The notes: generated by a model from the sequence alone, not told the origin. A stretch of 64,000 nt of DNA from Cymodocea nodosa (GCA_036874045.1 CM072347.1:2234501-2298500), one strand, 5' to 3'. Counted from the stretch's first letter, positions 48,401-59,942 are shown. Numbers and translations are program-made.

Positions 48401-51400
48401 TTGAAGCATTCACTCATTCGTGGGACTTCAATGAGATAACACAAGGTCATGTTAGTATCATAAAATTCTTATTTATTTCCATTTCATTAAAGTTCAATTC
48501 ATCTACTTAAAAAAAGATTTTATCAGAAATCATAAGTACTAAGTCCATAAGTTTCGAGCAAATTTCCTTTGCATTACTTTGAACTATGACTTTTGTGATC
48601 TTTAAAAAAATGAGAGTAAGCTAGTTATTTTTTTCTAGCTTTCTCAACCCATATAGAATTTATTAAGCAATTGCCATGTGAAAAAAATGATAAGGGCCTA
48701 TCATCTGAGAAACTTGCATTTAGGAATGAATATGTTACCAAGGAAAAAAGAAGTGTATATTATCGTAAATATACCTCATTACCCATGAAATTGAGATAGC
48801 CTTCCCCTCCTAGTGCCATAGTAAGGAAGTGAATCATCTAAAAAAAAAAGAGACAAACAAAGGATAAAAATGATGATAACAGAGGATACCACAAGCTAAC
48901 TCAATATTCATTGCTTGTTTCTCCTAAAGAGAAGAACTTATGAATAACAAAAAAAAATTTCATAATTTTGGAAAGATTCGATAAATTTAAGAAAATTGGG
49001 CTTACAATATCAAGTAACTAACCTTGTGGAGTGCAATTCCTCTGTCAATGGAAGGAGTGGCTGGCATTAGGTCAGACATACCAGTATACATTTCCTTGTC
49101 CATCAATAGAAAGGCAATGGTCTTGTCACCTACAATTGACTACATTACAATTAAAGACTATCACTCGGTATAATATCAACCTCCGATTCATGGATTTTAA
49201 AAGGCAAAGAAGATGTTGCAAAGCAGTAACACATGATGAAATGGGATATATAGACAATATCTTTATCTTATTTTTATGCTATAGTATCTATTTTCAACCA
49301 AAAAAGTCACCCTTTGAATTTTCTCTTGTGGATCCATTTAGAAATAATCCTTCTTAGGTCACTGGAACTTCCTGAAAATGGGTACATGAGTACCTGATCA
49401 TGACTTTCCGCATATGCTATGCACTTTTCAGTATATCTTCTATTTGTCAAACTAGATGTGATTTCTTTCATTGACCAATGGTTATCTGTTTTGTTTTTTA
49501 AGTAGTTGATCCACTTATCTGGGATAGCCATGGCCAAGCGGTAGTCAAATCCTACACCACCTTCTGAGACAGGACTGCACAATGCAGGCATGCCAGAAAC
49601 ATCTTCGGCAATAACAGTTGCATCAGGCAACAAGCTGTGAACCAAGTAATTTGCCATCATCATATAAATAACAGCATCCACATCGGTTGACTCACTGAAA
49701 TACTCACAGTAGTTCCCAGTAAATGCCATATTGATTCCATGATGATGATATAACATGGAGGTTACACCATCAAATCGAAACCCATCAAATTTAAACTCAT
49801 CCATCCACCACCTAATGTTGGATAAAAGAAACCTTAATACCTCCCAGTTTGCATAATTGAATAATCGGCTATCCCAAAGCTTATGGTAACCACGATCACC
49901 GGTATGGAAGTACGACTCTTGGGTTTTTTGACCAACATCATAGCCATTAAGGCCATCAGTTGTATTGTTGCTTGCATGACTATGTACAACATCCATTAAT
50001 ACTCGTATGCCTAATCCATGAGCTTTATCAATTAGATACTTGAGGTCTTCAGGCGTTCCTGATCTGCTGCTCACGGCAAAGAAGTTTGTTACATGATAAC
50101 CAAAGGATGCATAATATGAATGTTCCATGATTGCCATCAACTGAAGAGTATTGTATCCATTTGCAACAATTCGAGGGAGAATGTCATCAGCAAATTCTCT
50201 ATATGAGTTTATCTGTGGTTGTGAGCTGCTCATTCCTACATGAGCTTCATATATGCGTGGAGCAACAGGCCTAGATGGGCGATCAAACTTGAATTGATAT
50301 CTGAAAGAAAAGACAAGCAAGAACTTTTCTTATTAGCCCTTTGCTTTGGAGAAAATATGAAATTTCAGGATGTACTTATTCCCTAAATTCTACAGATGAA
50401 GAACAAGCCAGACCTCTCTGAAGGAGGTGGATCCCAGTGAATTCCATCATATGCAGATGCAAAATTTGTGGCATCTACAGTGGCATAATGGATCCATGCT
50501 GGAATTCGATCAACCCATATTCCATTTCCATGTTTGAAACGGAATTTGACCCTTGAATTGTGTGGAATTGCTGGCTTACCAGCGATGTCTGGGATCTTGA
50601 CAGTCCAAACACCAAATTCATCTTTGTCCATCTTGTGCTCATGCCCATCCCAGCCATTGAAATCACCAACCAACTGTGCTTCCCTACATTAAATTTCATG
50701 TTACAGAATCACGGGTAAATGATGTGTCTAGATATGTATATTAGCATTATTTGAAACATATCCACTCATTTAATAGAATCATCATCATGGTTTTGAAAAT
50801 ATAGGATTGTCTACCAACGATAAGCATGCTGAATCCAAGACAAGAAGAGAAAATAGATATGGATCAGCACGGGAGCTGTAAATTCATTTCTCACATATAT
50901 GTGAGAGAATGTCACTGAAGAGTGACATAGATGAGCATATTTCATGGCCATGGAAATAATCATATATTTCTAAGTTCCAATATCAAGGATGGATGAGACT
51001 CTCCCCTTTCGTACCAAAATAAACCTGCAATTAAAAACCCATTTATATCCTCCTGTGTAAGAAATCTATCTATATTTATAGTAAACCTTCTATCAGCCAT
51101 ATGCAGGCTGAAACTAGAATGAAACATAGATTCCTCACTGGACTCCTACTGAGTTGCCGATGTACATAACAGAACTCACCATGCTGCAGGTGCCCATTCA
51201 CGGTAAACAATGCAATCTTGATCCTTATTGAATCCAAACTTCAAATAACCTACAAAAGAAAATGAACATCACTTATAGATAAAAAATCCATCACAATATG
51301 CAAAATATGATTTAATAGAAGAAACAGAGTTCAACTTGTAAGTTGTAACATATTGGGAACTGACCAAGTGCAAAATCCTCGAGACTGCCTTCATATTTTT

Positions 51401-52590
51401 TGATAAGTGACTTTTTCTCAGCATATTTTTTCAATCTATATGTGAAATGGTCTTTGAAATTCTCTAATTTTGGATCAGCACTAAAGATGCCAACATTTTC
51501 AGCATGCTCTCTGTCATTTGTCTTTGCCGAGTTTTTTACTGAAGTTGAATTCTGTAAAGCCTTGTGATGAAATGATGATAGAGGAAGATAAATCCAAAAT
51601 GTCAGCCTTCAATTGCTATTCTTTCATGATATGATAAAGTGATTTTCTATTTATCTATACACTATAATTATATGCCAAAACTTATTCTTAAGCTATATGA
51701 ATCCCAATCACGTGGTTAACAAGTAATAAATAAGTCAATGAAGGTACCGAATACCATTACAGGTTTTGATAAGCTTTGGAACGAAAAGAGTGTGTGCTTC
51801 CCAAGCAATCTCAGAGGATCTGTGCTACGGCCTAACACAATTTGTCGCTGATATGTAAGAAATGCAAGTTTCCTTGACCCCTGCAGTAAAACTTAAAAAG
51901 TTAAAACACATTTTATGCAACGAACGTCAAAAAAAAAAAAAAGGAAAGAAAACAATGTATGATGTCTTATACGGTGAAAGGAACCGTAAAATTCGGTTCC
52001 CACTGCCACATTTTTCAGAGAAAATGCAGGCCGTGTTCTTGGATCGCATGTAACATGACTAATGCACCCGATGAACAGATCGTAAGGGCCGCATCTATAC
52101 TCACGACGACGATGCACATTCCCAAGGAGGAGCTAATAAGAAGTGCAATCCTAACCACAAGATCTTCCGGTAATAGTCAATCATTCAAGGGAAAAAAAGA
52201 AGAAGGAAACATAACACACATTCTAACTGAAGCACGAGATCACGAATCACGTCTTCCTACATCATCCCTCCCTGTGAAGGATGCATCCTTCCAGGTACAC
52301 TCAGCACAAAATTAGGAATCAGTAGAGAAAAAGATAGAAAAAAAAAAATCCAGGATTACGAAGAGACGGCATTAATATCACAGAAACGAAGCACATCAGA
52401 AGCATCAAACATGCACAAATGAAAAGGAGAAAGGAATCTCCACGGAGTTGCACATATTCGACGATCCGTTTCAGAACACGATGATCGGACAAGCCAAGAG
52501 AGCAGGGGGCGGAACACATACCTTTCGGACGGCAACGCGAGCGTGTGGAGAGGGGCGGTTGCGGAAGAGAGGAGACGACGAACACGACAT
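45414..52590 (-). CDS. SBE1: 1,4-alpha-glucan (starch) branching enzyme, class I type, plastidial
   Basis: This enzyme makes alpha-1,6 branches in amylopectin inside plastids. Fourteen exons in order: 52522-52590, 51755-51880, 51365-51560, 51180-51249, 50414-50683, 49394-50300, 49023-49139, 48775-48837, 47672-47779, 47210-47311, 46210-46277, 46043-46124, 45686-45802, 45414-45599; 826 residues, matching class I enzymes. A Ser/Arg-rich transit peptide comes first, then a CBM48 module ([27 protein letters not shown]), then a GH13 barrel with D347 (DVVHSH), nucleophile D421 (GFRFDG), acid/base E476 (AEDVSG) and D545 (YAESHDQ). The C-terminal domain ends VAYYRIEEP plus an acidic tail. REWAPAA and [18 protein letters not shown] support class I. 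The gene is convergent with the subtilase, 245 bases apart. Exon 1 is duplicated upstream. Confidence 0.96.
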
Positions 52591-54268
52591 CTTCTTCTGC
52601 TTCTTCCTCTTCTTCTACTTCTTCGGCTTTTCGCTCTACGCCTCGACCATCCGTCCGAAGGCCACACTCCGGGCTCATAGAATTGTTTTTTAATAAAATT
52701 CTTAATTAATTAATTAATTAATAACTAACTTATATATATATATATATATAAGTCATTTATATATAGGCATGGTCATTTATATGAGTCAATTTCATTTTCT
52801 GTTAATTAAGCTCGAAACTTTGGTTCATGTGCAATTATCACTTTCTAATCTCTTTGGACCATAACTTTTCTCCAACTTCATCAATCGGAAGCACACTACA
52901 AGTTGTTGATTAACCAATCGGTAAGGGAAGACGGGAAGACGTGGCGATGGCGATTATGAATGCCTTAAATTCTAGGAGTCTCATTAACGATGGCGATTAC
53001 GAAATTCAACTAAGAGACGGAATTCATTTTTTACAAATAGGCATCGACAGAATCTAACGGAAAATAAATTCCTTTCCGTCAGATTTCGTAAACACAAACC
53101 TCCTCTATATTTATTTTTAGAATCAATATATTATTCGTATAAATGATACATTGATATTAAAAATTAGTTGTACATGATATAAACAATATATCAAACTTAG
53201 CTAAAAAGTCTTAAATATTAACTGTAATCTCCATCTTTCACTCAATTTTTATATCTACCTTCAGTCGTCTCGTGCAATCCATCTTGTGTTGACTTGACAA
53301 GCAGGAGGTCAAAGGTAAGAGAGAGGGGGAAGTTTGGGTGAAAGGCATGGACTAAGTAAATAGTCGAGGGTAGGAGGGAAGGGAGAGGTTTATTTAGTAA
53401 AAGGGATGGCTTTAACAGGAAGTTTAGAGTAAGAGAGAAGTCAAGTAAAAGAGATAATATTTCGAAGATAAAATAACAACCAATGGACTCTCTTAATTAC
53501 GAAGTTGAGAAAAAAAAAGGGAGGGGGGGGGGGGGTTTGGAATTTGGTTATAGCTAAGGAAAAAAACATTGTTAAGAGGAGGATTGTTCCGGTGATAATA
53601 TTAAGTACTTTTTTAGTGGCATTTTACTATTTTCCTATAAATATATTAGAAGTTGAAAGTATCTTTTTAAACTTTATTAATAGTCGACTACAAATACATA
53701 ATAAAAATTTTTCTTAAACCAAACGACTGTGGATCATGATTCTAAAGCGCTTTTAAAATTCAACACTTCTGTGTAAAATTTCAAACATTGATTTTTAATT
53801 TAAAAAAACGAGTATACCTCATAGAATTGTTTTTTTTTATTTTTAAATAAAACTAATATTAAAAAGGTGGCACTACCAAGAAAGTTTTAGTGCATTATCA
53901 ATGGGCTTCGTTTTCAAAAATTGCTGTACCCTCAACCTCATCTCCCTCAATGGTCAAATTTTTAAGAGAATTTGTCTCACTACGTATATATAAATTGCCT
54001 CGCACAAACGGTAAAATTGCTTGCATGTGTCCATTCTGTAACAGAAGATGGATGACTTGACACCACTGAATGGTTACAATCCAGTTTAACTTTTAATTGG
54101 TACTTCTTGAGTCAACTTTAGAATGTCGTCTAAGAGGCAAGTATCTCGCTCACGATGTAAAAGGATTTTACCAATAAAGACGTTTTGACGTGCTAACTGA
54201 AATCAGTAACGATGGATGGACCTTGACGTACGACGTCAAACGCTCGAGTGGTTGTGTGGGATCGACGA
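52591..54268. other. Region between branching enzyme exon 1 and proline-rich gene A
   Basis: This is the branching enzyme's upstream region and presumably its promoter. The first 80 bases resemble the segment beyond the duplicated leader at 56521-56600. Simple repeats are (TTAA)n at 52702-52722 and (TA)n at 52731-52750. A decayed G-rich stretch follows at 53318-53460. The rest is AT-rich and unrecognised. Confidence 0.65.
53318..53460. repeat. Degenerate G-rich stretch resembling the 11-kb minisatellite
   Basis: Short motifs such as 'gagagggggaagtttgggtg' and 'gggtaggagggaagggagag' echo the units at 11040-11518 but are diverged. Common origin is possible, though purine-rich composition alone could explain it. 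Confidence 0.35.
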
Positions 54269-55570
54269 TTACTGACAACACCAGACACCGATGCCATGGG
54301 TTTGGGCTACCCCAACCGCCTCATTCCTCGTAATCCCCAACAATCTCAATAAACGCTTCGTGTAACGAGAGGACGTCGAAAACAAATCACCATCGTCGCC
54401 GTCGAACAGCACCGTATCCGGCTTCTTCATGGAATCCTTCACGGCCGCAAAAATCGGCCGCATATCTGGAACCTCCCTAGCTTCGCAGCCGCCGTTTCCC
54501 TCCCAGGAGATGGTGGCCAAGAAAGGGCTGGGAGGATCACTCTCCCCTGGCAAGTTCGATATGAGGAGCCGCTGCATGATCACGGGCTTACTTTGTTCGG
54601 CCCCGGAGGACCCCGGTCGGAAAGGTGGGACCGGTGGAAGTTCCGGTCGGCCGTCGGTGGGGACGACGGGATAGAGATTGCCGGTCCTATTCGCCGCCTT
54701 CTTCATGAGTTGGTCGAAATTCTTGCTGTACCTCTTAACGAGAGAGATCAATTTTTTCTTGTGCGTGTTGGACGCCGATTCATTGTCCGATGTACCGGCC
54801 TCGTCGGCTTCGGTGACGACGTCGATGTAGTCGGTTAGCAGCATGCTAAACTTTTGGGCGAAGGTCATGCCTTGGACAGTTGCTTCCCCTGTCAAGTTGG
54901 AGATCGGAGGCTGCATGGCACCACCGCCATTGGGCTCTTCGAGTCTCCTCTCGTCGAACGTGCGGCAATTCACCGCCACCATTGTGCACTGATTGGGAGG
55001 ACGTGGACGAGAGGCTGCAGAGGAAGAAGAAACAGGAGGAGGAGGAAGAGAGACGGTGCCCTGGGAAAGGAAGTAGCCATGTGGGATGATGGGTGGGGGA
55101 CGAGATGGTCGGGGACGAGAGGCTGGGGGGCGAGAGGGTGGGCGACGACGCGGGACGTACAATGGGTGGACGACAGAGTGAGGGGATCTTGGGGGCTTCC
55201 GTGGCGGCGGCGGCTGCGACGGCGGCAGCTGTGGCGACGGCGGCGGCTGTGGCGACGGCGGCGACTGTGGCGACGGCGGCGGCTGTGGCGACGGCGGCAA
55301 CTGTGGCGACGGCGGCGACTGTGGCGACGGCGGCAACTGTGGCGACGGCGGCGACTGTGGCGACGGCGGCGACTGTGGCGACGGCGGCGGCTGCGGCGAC
55401 GGCGGCGGCTGTGGCGACGGCGGCGACTGTGACGACGGCGGAGAGGGAGCGACGGCCGATCGATACTTGAGGTGGTGAGGGGATTTGCAGGTTGGTGGGC
55501 ACGGGAACGATGGTGGAGTCGTCGACGAGGCCAACGCCGTCCGCCTCCTTTTCCGAGGGGATTTCATCAT
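54269..55570 (-). CDS. Uncharacterised proline-rich protein, paralogue A
   Basis: I do not recognise this family. The single-exon frame has 433 residues from the ATG at 55570 (a second in-frame ATG follows directly). The N-terminus is basic (KSPRKRRR). Residues about 45-130 are a hexapeptide array of PPSPQ plus Ser, Pro or Leu, encoded by an 18-bp minisatellite. Then comes a basic, Pro/Arg-rich linker, and a more ordered C-terminal half with TEADEAGTSDNESA, LISLVKRYSKNFDQLMKKA, DGRPELPPVPPFRPGS, LATISWEGNGG and SSRYTKRLLRLLGI, ending VWCCQ. Paralogue B matches nearly the whole C-terminal half, which argues for a real protein. The basic start suggests nuclear location, by inference only. Cell-wall extensin is unlikely because no signal peptide is seen. 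Confidence 0.75.
   Translation of the reverse strand: MMKSPRKRRRTALASSTTPPSFPCPPTCKSPHHLKYRSAVAPSPPSSQSPPSPQPPPSPQPPPSPQSPPSPQSPPSPQLPPSPQSPPSPQLPPSPQPPPSPQSPPSPQPPPSPQLPPSQPPPPRKPPRSPHSVVHPLYVPRRRPPSRPPASRPRPSRPPPIIPHGYFLSQGTVSLPPPPVSSSSAASRPRPPNQCTMVAVNCRTFDERRLEEPNGGGAMQPPISNLTGEATVQGMTFAQKFSMLLTDYIDVVTEADEAGTSDNESASNTHKKKLISLVKRYSKNFDQLMKKAANRTGNLYPVVPTDGRPELPPVPPFRPGSSGAEQSKPVIMQRLLISNLPGESDPPSPFLATISWEGNGGCEAREVPDMRPIFAAVKDSMKKPDTVLFDGDDGDLFSTSSRYTKRLLRLLGITRNEAVGVAQTHGIGVWCCQ
55195..55440. repeat. 18-bp coding minisatellite in gene A
   Basis: Units like 'gtggcgacggcggcgact' repeat about a dozen times on the plus strand and encode the PPSPQx array on the minus strand. All three frames and the opposite strand stay open across it, which creates spurious alanine- and arginine-rich frames. 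Paralogue B has no array here. Confidence 0.92.
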
Positions 55571-56451
55571 CGGATGCAGCAAACCAAAGGATCGATCTTC
55601 AAAGATTTAAAAAATAAAAAAGGGTCAATTGCTTCCATGACATTCTAATAAATATTTATGTAAAAAAAAGGATATTGAAAAAGTGATTTCTAATAATATT
55701 TAAGGAAAAAAAGTGGCATACAAGTAATTTAATATTTTTTATGCTATATAAGTAAATATTTATGTAAAAAATGGTACGACTACTGTATTTCTGATTTGAT
55801 CTGACCGGTGTTCTTGAAAATTTAGGTAGTATTTGGAATGATCCTAGAAGATTAGATTTTCGTAACATGGTGATTTTTATTGGATGTAAGATAATGAGAA
55901 TCTTAAAATTTCGTCCACTTTACAAAATCTATCCAAAATCCTTTTCAATTTTGAAATTGATTTCGTGATAAATGAGAGAACTATACAAAACCAACATAAT
56001 CAGTTAGATTGCAATTTAAAAAATGAACTGCAAAATACTATATAAAATTTTCTTGGAATTTTAAAATCTAGGCTGCACAAAAGACACATTGTAACAGAAA
56101 CCAGTTACGAGGGACAACACGGAAAACTCCATCGCAAAACGCCCAACCAGAAGCAAATTCATCAAGAAACACGAGGTCACGAATCATGTCTTCCTACATC
56201 GGCCGCCTCCCTCTGAAGCATGCATCCTTCCAGGAACAATCGGCACGAAATTAGGGATCAGTGGACAAAAAGATGGCGACAATTCGGGGATCACGAAGAG
56301 ACGGCTTGATATTACAGAAACGAAGCGCATCGGAAACAATAAACACGGAAAAGGGAAAGGAGAAAGGAATGTCGCCGGAGATGCAGAGATTCGACGGTTC
56401 CTATCAGGACAGGATCGGTCACACAAGAGAACAGGGGGGCGGAACACATAC
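55571..56451. other. Spacer between gene A and duplicated leader exon
   Basis: The first 80 bases upstream of gene A match the corresponding bases upstream of gene B (58396-58480). From about 56150 to 56451 the sequence matches 52220-52521, that is, intron 1 of the branching enzyme. Between them is AT-rich unrecognised DNA. Confidence 0.65.
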
Positions 56452-56520
56452 CTTTCGGACGGCGACGCGAGCGTGTAGAGAGGAGTGGTGACGGAAGACG
56501 GGAGACGACGAAGACGACAT
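56452..56520 (-). pseudogene. Duplicated first exon of the branching enzyme (orphan leader or alternative exon)
   Basis: This 69-base segment is the same length as SBE exon 1 and differs at about nine positions, with no indel and no stop. It starts with ATG at 56520, encodes a 23-residue Ser-rich leader ending HARVAVRK like the original, and keeps the same donor (AAAG|GTATGTG). About 300 bases of matching intron follow it. No other branching-enzyme exon lies beside it; the nearest downstream is SBE exon 1 itself, beyond gene A. It may be a dead fragment, or an alternative first exon spliced over 4.6 kb to SBE exon 2. Confidence 0.8.
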
Positions 56521-57363
56521 CATCTTCTCCTTCCTCTTCTTCTACTTCTTCGGATTTCTGCTCGACGCCTCGACCATTTGAAGACCACCACAGTCCAGGT
56601 TAACTCTGCTCATTTTTGCGCATATATATAATAACAGAAATCCGTTAATGAATATATATAATAAAAAAAAAGGCAAGAATCTGTTATAATATGTTGGAAA
56701 CTACCTATTGCTTTAGTAATTAATTTGGGAAAAATGGATCTGCAGATATTTATTTTAATATTTAAAAATATCAATTTAAAATTTATTAACAGTAAACATT
56801 AATTTTGAAATATATGTTATAAAGAAAAAGAAAAAGACATATTTGTTTTAAATGTAATCTAAATTATTTATAAACTTTAAGTTAGTATAATGGATTGTGC
56901 CTTTGCCTTGATCAGCAAATCCAAAGTTGAGATGGACTCTTACCTTAATTACAACAATGCGATTTTAAACCAAGAATTTCCCATATTCCAATCTGTGATC
57001 TTTTGGTTTGACCAACTACACATGCTATCATAGATCGAGTCAATTTCTCATGTTGATAGAGAAGCTAACGGTACTAATGTTAACATTGCAGGTTTGAAAT
57101 CAACAGATACATGTGAAAAGGAAAATTAATTGACATGATAAATCAAGTTAGATAATGGATACCAGATCACCTTCAGAAACATTGGGCAACGTGATTTAAG
57201 ATGCATGTTTGAATGCTTTTGATGAGATATAAAAAGAATGCCAAGAAAGGGAGCTCCTTTCCGTCCTTCGACGAGCAGTAATATTGTTCGTAGACATTCA
57301 TCTTGCAATATATGATTTAACAATATTGAACGATTACAATTCATGAATCTTATAGGTGGACGA
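56521..57363. other. Spacer between duplicated leader exon and gene B
   Basis: The first 80 bases are homologous to the upstream flank of SBE exon 1. The remainder is AT-rich with no gene recognised. It is half the length of the corresponding spacer in the other unit. Confidence 0.6.
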
Positions 57364-58395
57364 TCAATGACAACACCAGGCATCGCTGCCAAGCGCGTGG
57401 AGCAACACGATCGCGTCTCTCTTCGACTCACCGATCAATCTCCAGAAACGCTTCATGTAACGCTTCGACGTCGAACCCATTTCGCCGTCGTCGGGGACGA
57501 ACTGCACCCTCTCCGGTCGCCTCATGGACTCATTCACGGCCATCAAAATTGGCCGCAGATCCATAACCTCCCTATCACGGTAGCCGCCGTTACCCTCCCA
57601 AGAGAGAATCGTCAAGTAACAGTCGGAAAAAGGCTCTACATCCGGCACGTTCAATATCAGCGGCTGCTCCATAATCAAGGGCATACTTGTTACGGAACCG
57701 AAGGACGCCGGTCGGAATGGTGGGACCGGTGGAAGTTCTGGACGGCCGTCGGTGGAGACGATGGGATGGACACTGCTGGTCATGTCCAACGCCTTGTTCA
57801 TCAGCTTGTCGAACCTCTTGTTGTACTTGTCGATGACGGAGATCAAATTTTTCTTGTGCTCGTTGGCCAGGCGTTCCACCGCGGGATCATTCGATGCACC
57901 GGCCTCCTTGTCGACGACAACGCGGTCGATGTATTCGGTCAGTATCATAACCATCCTTTTGGAGAAGGCCATGGCATAGACAGCTGCTTCCACCGTCCGG
58001 TCGTTGATCGGAGACTGCGTGGTCCCTCTGGCGTTGAACTCTCTGAGTCTTTCTTCGTTCTTGCAGCGACTCACCACCACCGTCGTGCACCGACTGGGAG
58101 GACGTGGACGAAAGGCGGCGGAGGAAGAAGAAACGGGAGCAAAAGGAAAAGGAAAAGAGATGGTGCCCTGGGAGAGGAAGAAACCGGCCGGGATGAAGGG
58201 TCGGGGGACGACGGAGTGAGGGGATCTTGGGGGCTTCTGTGGCTGTGACTGCGGCTGCGGCGGCGTCGGTGTCGGAGGGGGAACGTCGGGTGACTGGTAC
58301 GTGCGGTGGTGGGAGGACCGGCAGGTTGGTGGGCACCGTAACGATGATGGAGACGAAGGCAACGCCCTCCGCCTCCTTCTCCGATGGGAACTCAT
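57364..58395 (-). CDS. Uncharacterised proline-rich protein, paralogue B
   Basis: This single-exon frame has 343 residues from the ATG at 58395 and is the tandem paralogue of the gene at 54269-55570. It shares the basic start (SSHRRRRRRALPSS), CPPTCRSSHH, KPPRSPHSVV, GFFLSQGTISF, then the C-terminal half: FSKRMVMILTEYIDRVV, LISVIDKYNKRFDKLMNKA, DGRPELPPVPPFRP, LSWEGNGG, RYMKRFWRLIG and a final WCCH. It lacks the PPSPQ array of A. Indels are in frame and the C-terminal half is conserved with substitutions, which suggests selection on protein. Function unknown. Confidence 0.75.
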   Translation of the reverse strand: MSSHRRRRRRALPSSPSSLRCPPTCRSSHHRTYQSPDVPPPTPTPPQPQSQPQKPPRSPHSVVPRPFIPAGFFLSQGTISFPFPFAPVSSSSAAFRPRPPSRCTTVVVSRCKNEERLREFNARGTTQSPINDRTVEAAVYAMAFSKRMVMILTEYIDRVVVDKEAGASNDPAVERLANEHKKNLISVIDKYNKRFDKLMNKALDMTSSVHPIVSTDGRPELPPVPPFRPASFGSVTSMPLIMEQPLILNVPDVEPFSDCYLTILSWEGNGGYRDREVMDLRPILMAVNESMRRPERVQFVPDDGEMGSTSKRYMKRFWRLIGESKRDAIVLLHALGSDAWCCH

Positions 58396-58680
58396 GATCG
58401 GATGCGGCAAACCAGAGGATCGTTCTTGAAAGATTTAAAAAAAAGGCTCATTTGCTTCGATGCCATTTAAAATGTGATTTATTTATTTTTTCAAATTAAG
58501 GTAGATTAGATCAAGAAAAAGAGACTTGTATAAGTATTTAAGGATTAACTTAAGATCATAAAAAAGAGCAAAAAAATATGATAACGAGAAAATAATTGAC
58601 TTCAGTTGTTCATTTTTAATGCCTACGTCTCTTTGGTTAAGTAAAGATCATACACCTATATTTTACATTTTCTATCAGGT

Positions 58681-58724
<44 letters not shown>

Positions 58725-59666
58725 CACGTTTGTCTTTTGTTTTGCGACTTCTTATATATCTAAATAGTCCCCAAGTTCGCCACTCTTGTTCTCAAGGTTT
58801 GATGTATCGAACAAGTTGGCGGTAGCAACGCTAATTTTATATGTATTCAATAAGCATTTGTTTATTTTTCTCATTTGCCATTATCATTACAATAATTGGA
58901 GTGTTGCCAAATATATACGCATGCTGTTTAATTCCCATGTTTCTTCCACAACGTCTTACTTTGGCATTTCAAACATGGTTTAATTTTGAAGTTTGTATGA
59001 AAAATCTTCTTCTTCTTTTGGTAATTAATAATCTCGTTGTTATCATAGACAACATTTGAAATATATAACAATCAATAATAATCAAACACCAAATTTTCTC
59101 CTTGCATGTCGTTTGGCATCATCAGGGTATTCCGATATATAGATGTATAGATTGAAGCTGATTTGACTGCAGCCTAGATAATGATTGGATTTAAAGTACG
59201 TAAGCATTAATTAATGGTAAATTCATGAGTTAACTAGAAGCAAACAAGCATCCCATGATCAGAGTGGGTTGTGGCAACATATTCTTATCAAACATAGCAT
59301 TGATGCATGGATCTAGAGGTCGAATTCCACTCTATATTAATTGCTGACCTGATCAGAATAGATAGATATCCAATCAAACATGGAACAGAAAGCAATGAAA
59401 ATGGCATAAATTAGATTACTAGCAGACTAATTTGCTCGAAAAGAGAAGAAAGGTTACATCTAATTAAACCCATACGGCAACATAAGTTGCAGACCAGAAC
59501 AGGCATGGTTGGTTTTATTCGAACCAAAACCTAAAACCCTAATCCTACCTGAACCCAAACCAAGACCACGACAACAAAGAAGAAGAAGAAGAACACATAC
59601 TGATACCATACGGTTCAAGTTCATGTTCTTCAGCTCCAACCATGGAGTCACATATATATATTTGAA
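58396..59666. other. Intergenic region between gene B and glycine-rich gene 1
   Basis: This holds the upstream flank of gene B (homologous to that of gene A for about 80 bases) and the 3' side of the glycine-rich gene. Apart from the CT microsatellite no structure was identified. Confidence 0.6.
58684..58719. repeat. (CT)n microsatellite
   Basis: About 17 CT units lie some 290 bases upstream of gene B. On the gene's sense strand this is a GA tract, a frequent promoter-proximal feature in plants. Confidence 0.95.
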
Positions 59667-59942
59667 CTACCACCAACCCCCACGGTATGGATATCCACCG
59701 TACATGCCACCATACGGGTATCCCATTCCCATGGAATTCCCATACCCGGACCCGGACCCGTACCCGGACCCGTACCCGGATCCGTATCCGAGCCCGCCAA
59801 GTCCACCGCCGCCACCTCCGCCGCCTCCGCCGCTGGCACTGTTGTACATGCCATACAGCGCCCTGGAAGCAGAGGCCACGCTCACGTAGAGCGCCACCAG
59901 AACCGCCACAATGGCGAACTTGCTGGGAAGATGACCGGCCAT
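59667..59942 (-). CDS. Small secreted glycine-rich protein 1
   Basis: This is an intronless gene of 91 residues, starting at the ATG at 59942. A hydrophobic signal peptide (FAIVAVLVALYVSVASAS, residues 9-26) is followed by SRALYGMYNSAS, an unbroken run of ten glycines, then GYGSGYGS repeats and a Tyr/Met/Gly-rich tail ending GGWW. The layout fits plant glycine-rich secreted or cell-wall proteins, but it belongs to no class I can name. It is paralogous to the gene at 63759, in head-to-head orientation, and shares its TATA context. Start choice is supported by the position of the signal peptide. Confidence 0.82.
   Translation of the reverse strand: MAGHLPSKFAIVAVLVALYVSVASASRALYGMYNSASGGGGGGGGGGLGGLGYGSGYGSGYGSGSGYGNSMGMGYPYGGMYGGYPYRGGWW

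Noticed and set aside
54846-55502. Alanine-rich and arginine-rich open frames across gene A
   Set aside because: They come from the 18-bp repeat, whose length is a multiple of three and so keeps every frame open. Only the proline-rich frame is conserved in paralogue B.
54269-58395. VQ-motif transcription cofactor identity for the proline-rich pair
   Set aside because: Proline-rich intronless genes suggested it, but the FxxxVQxxTG core is absent from both proteins.
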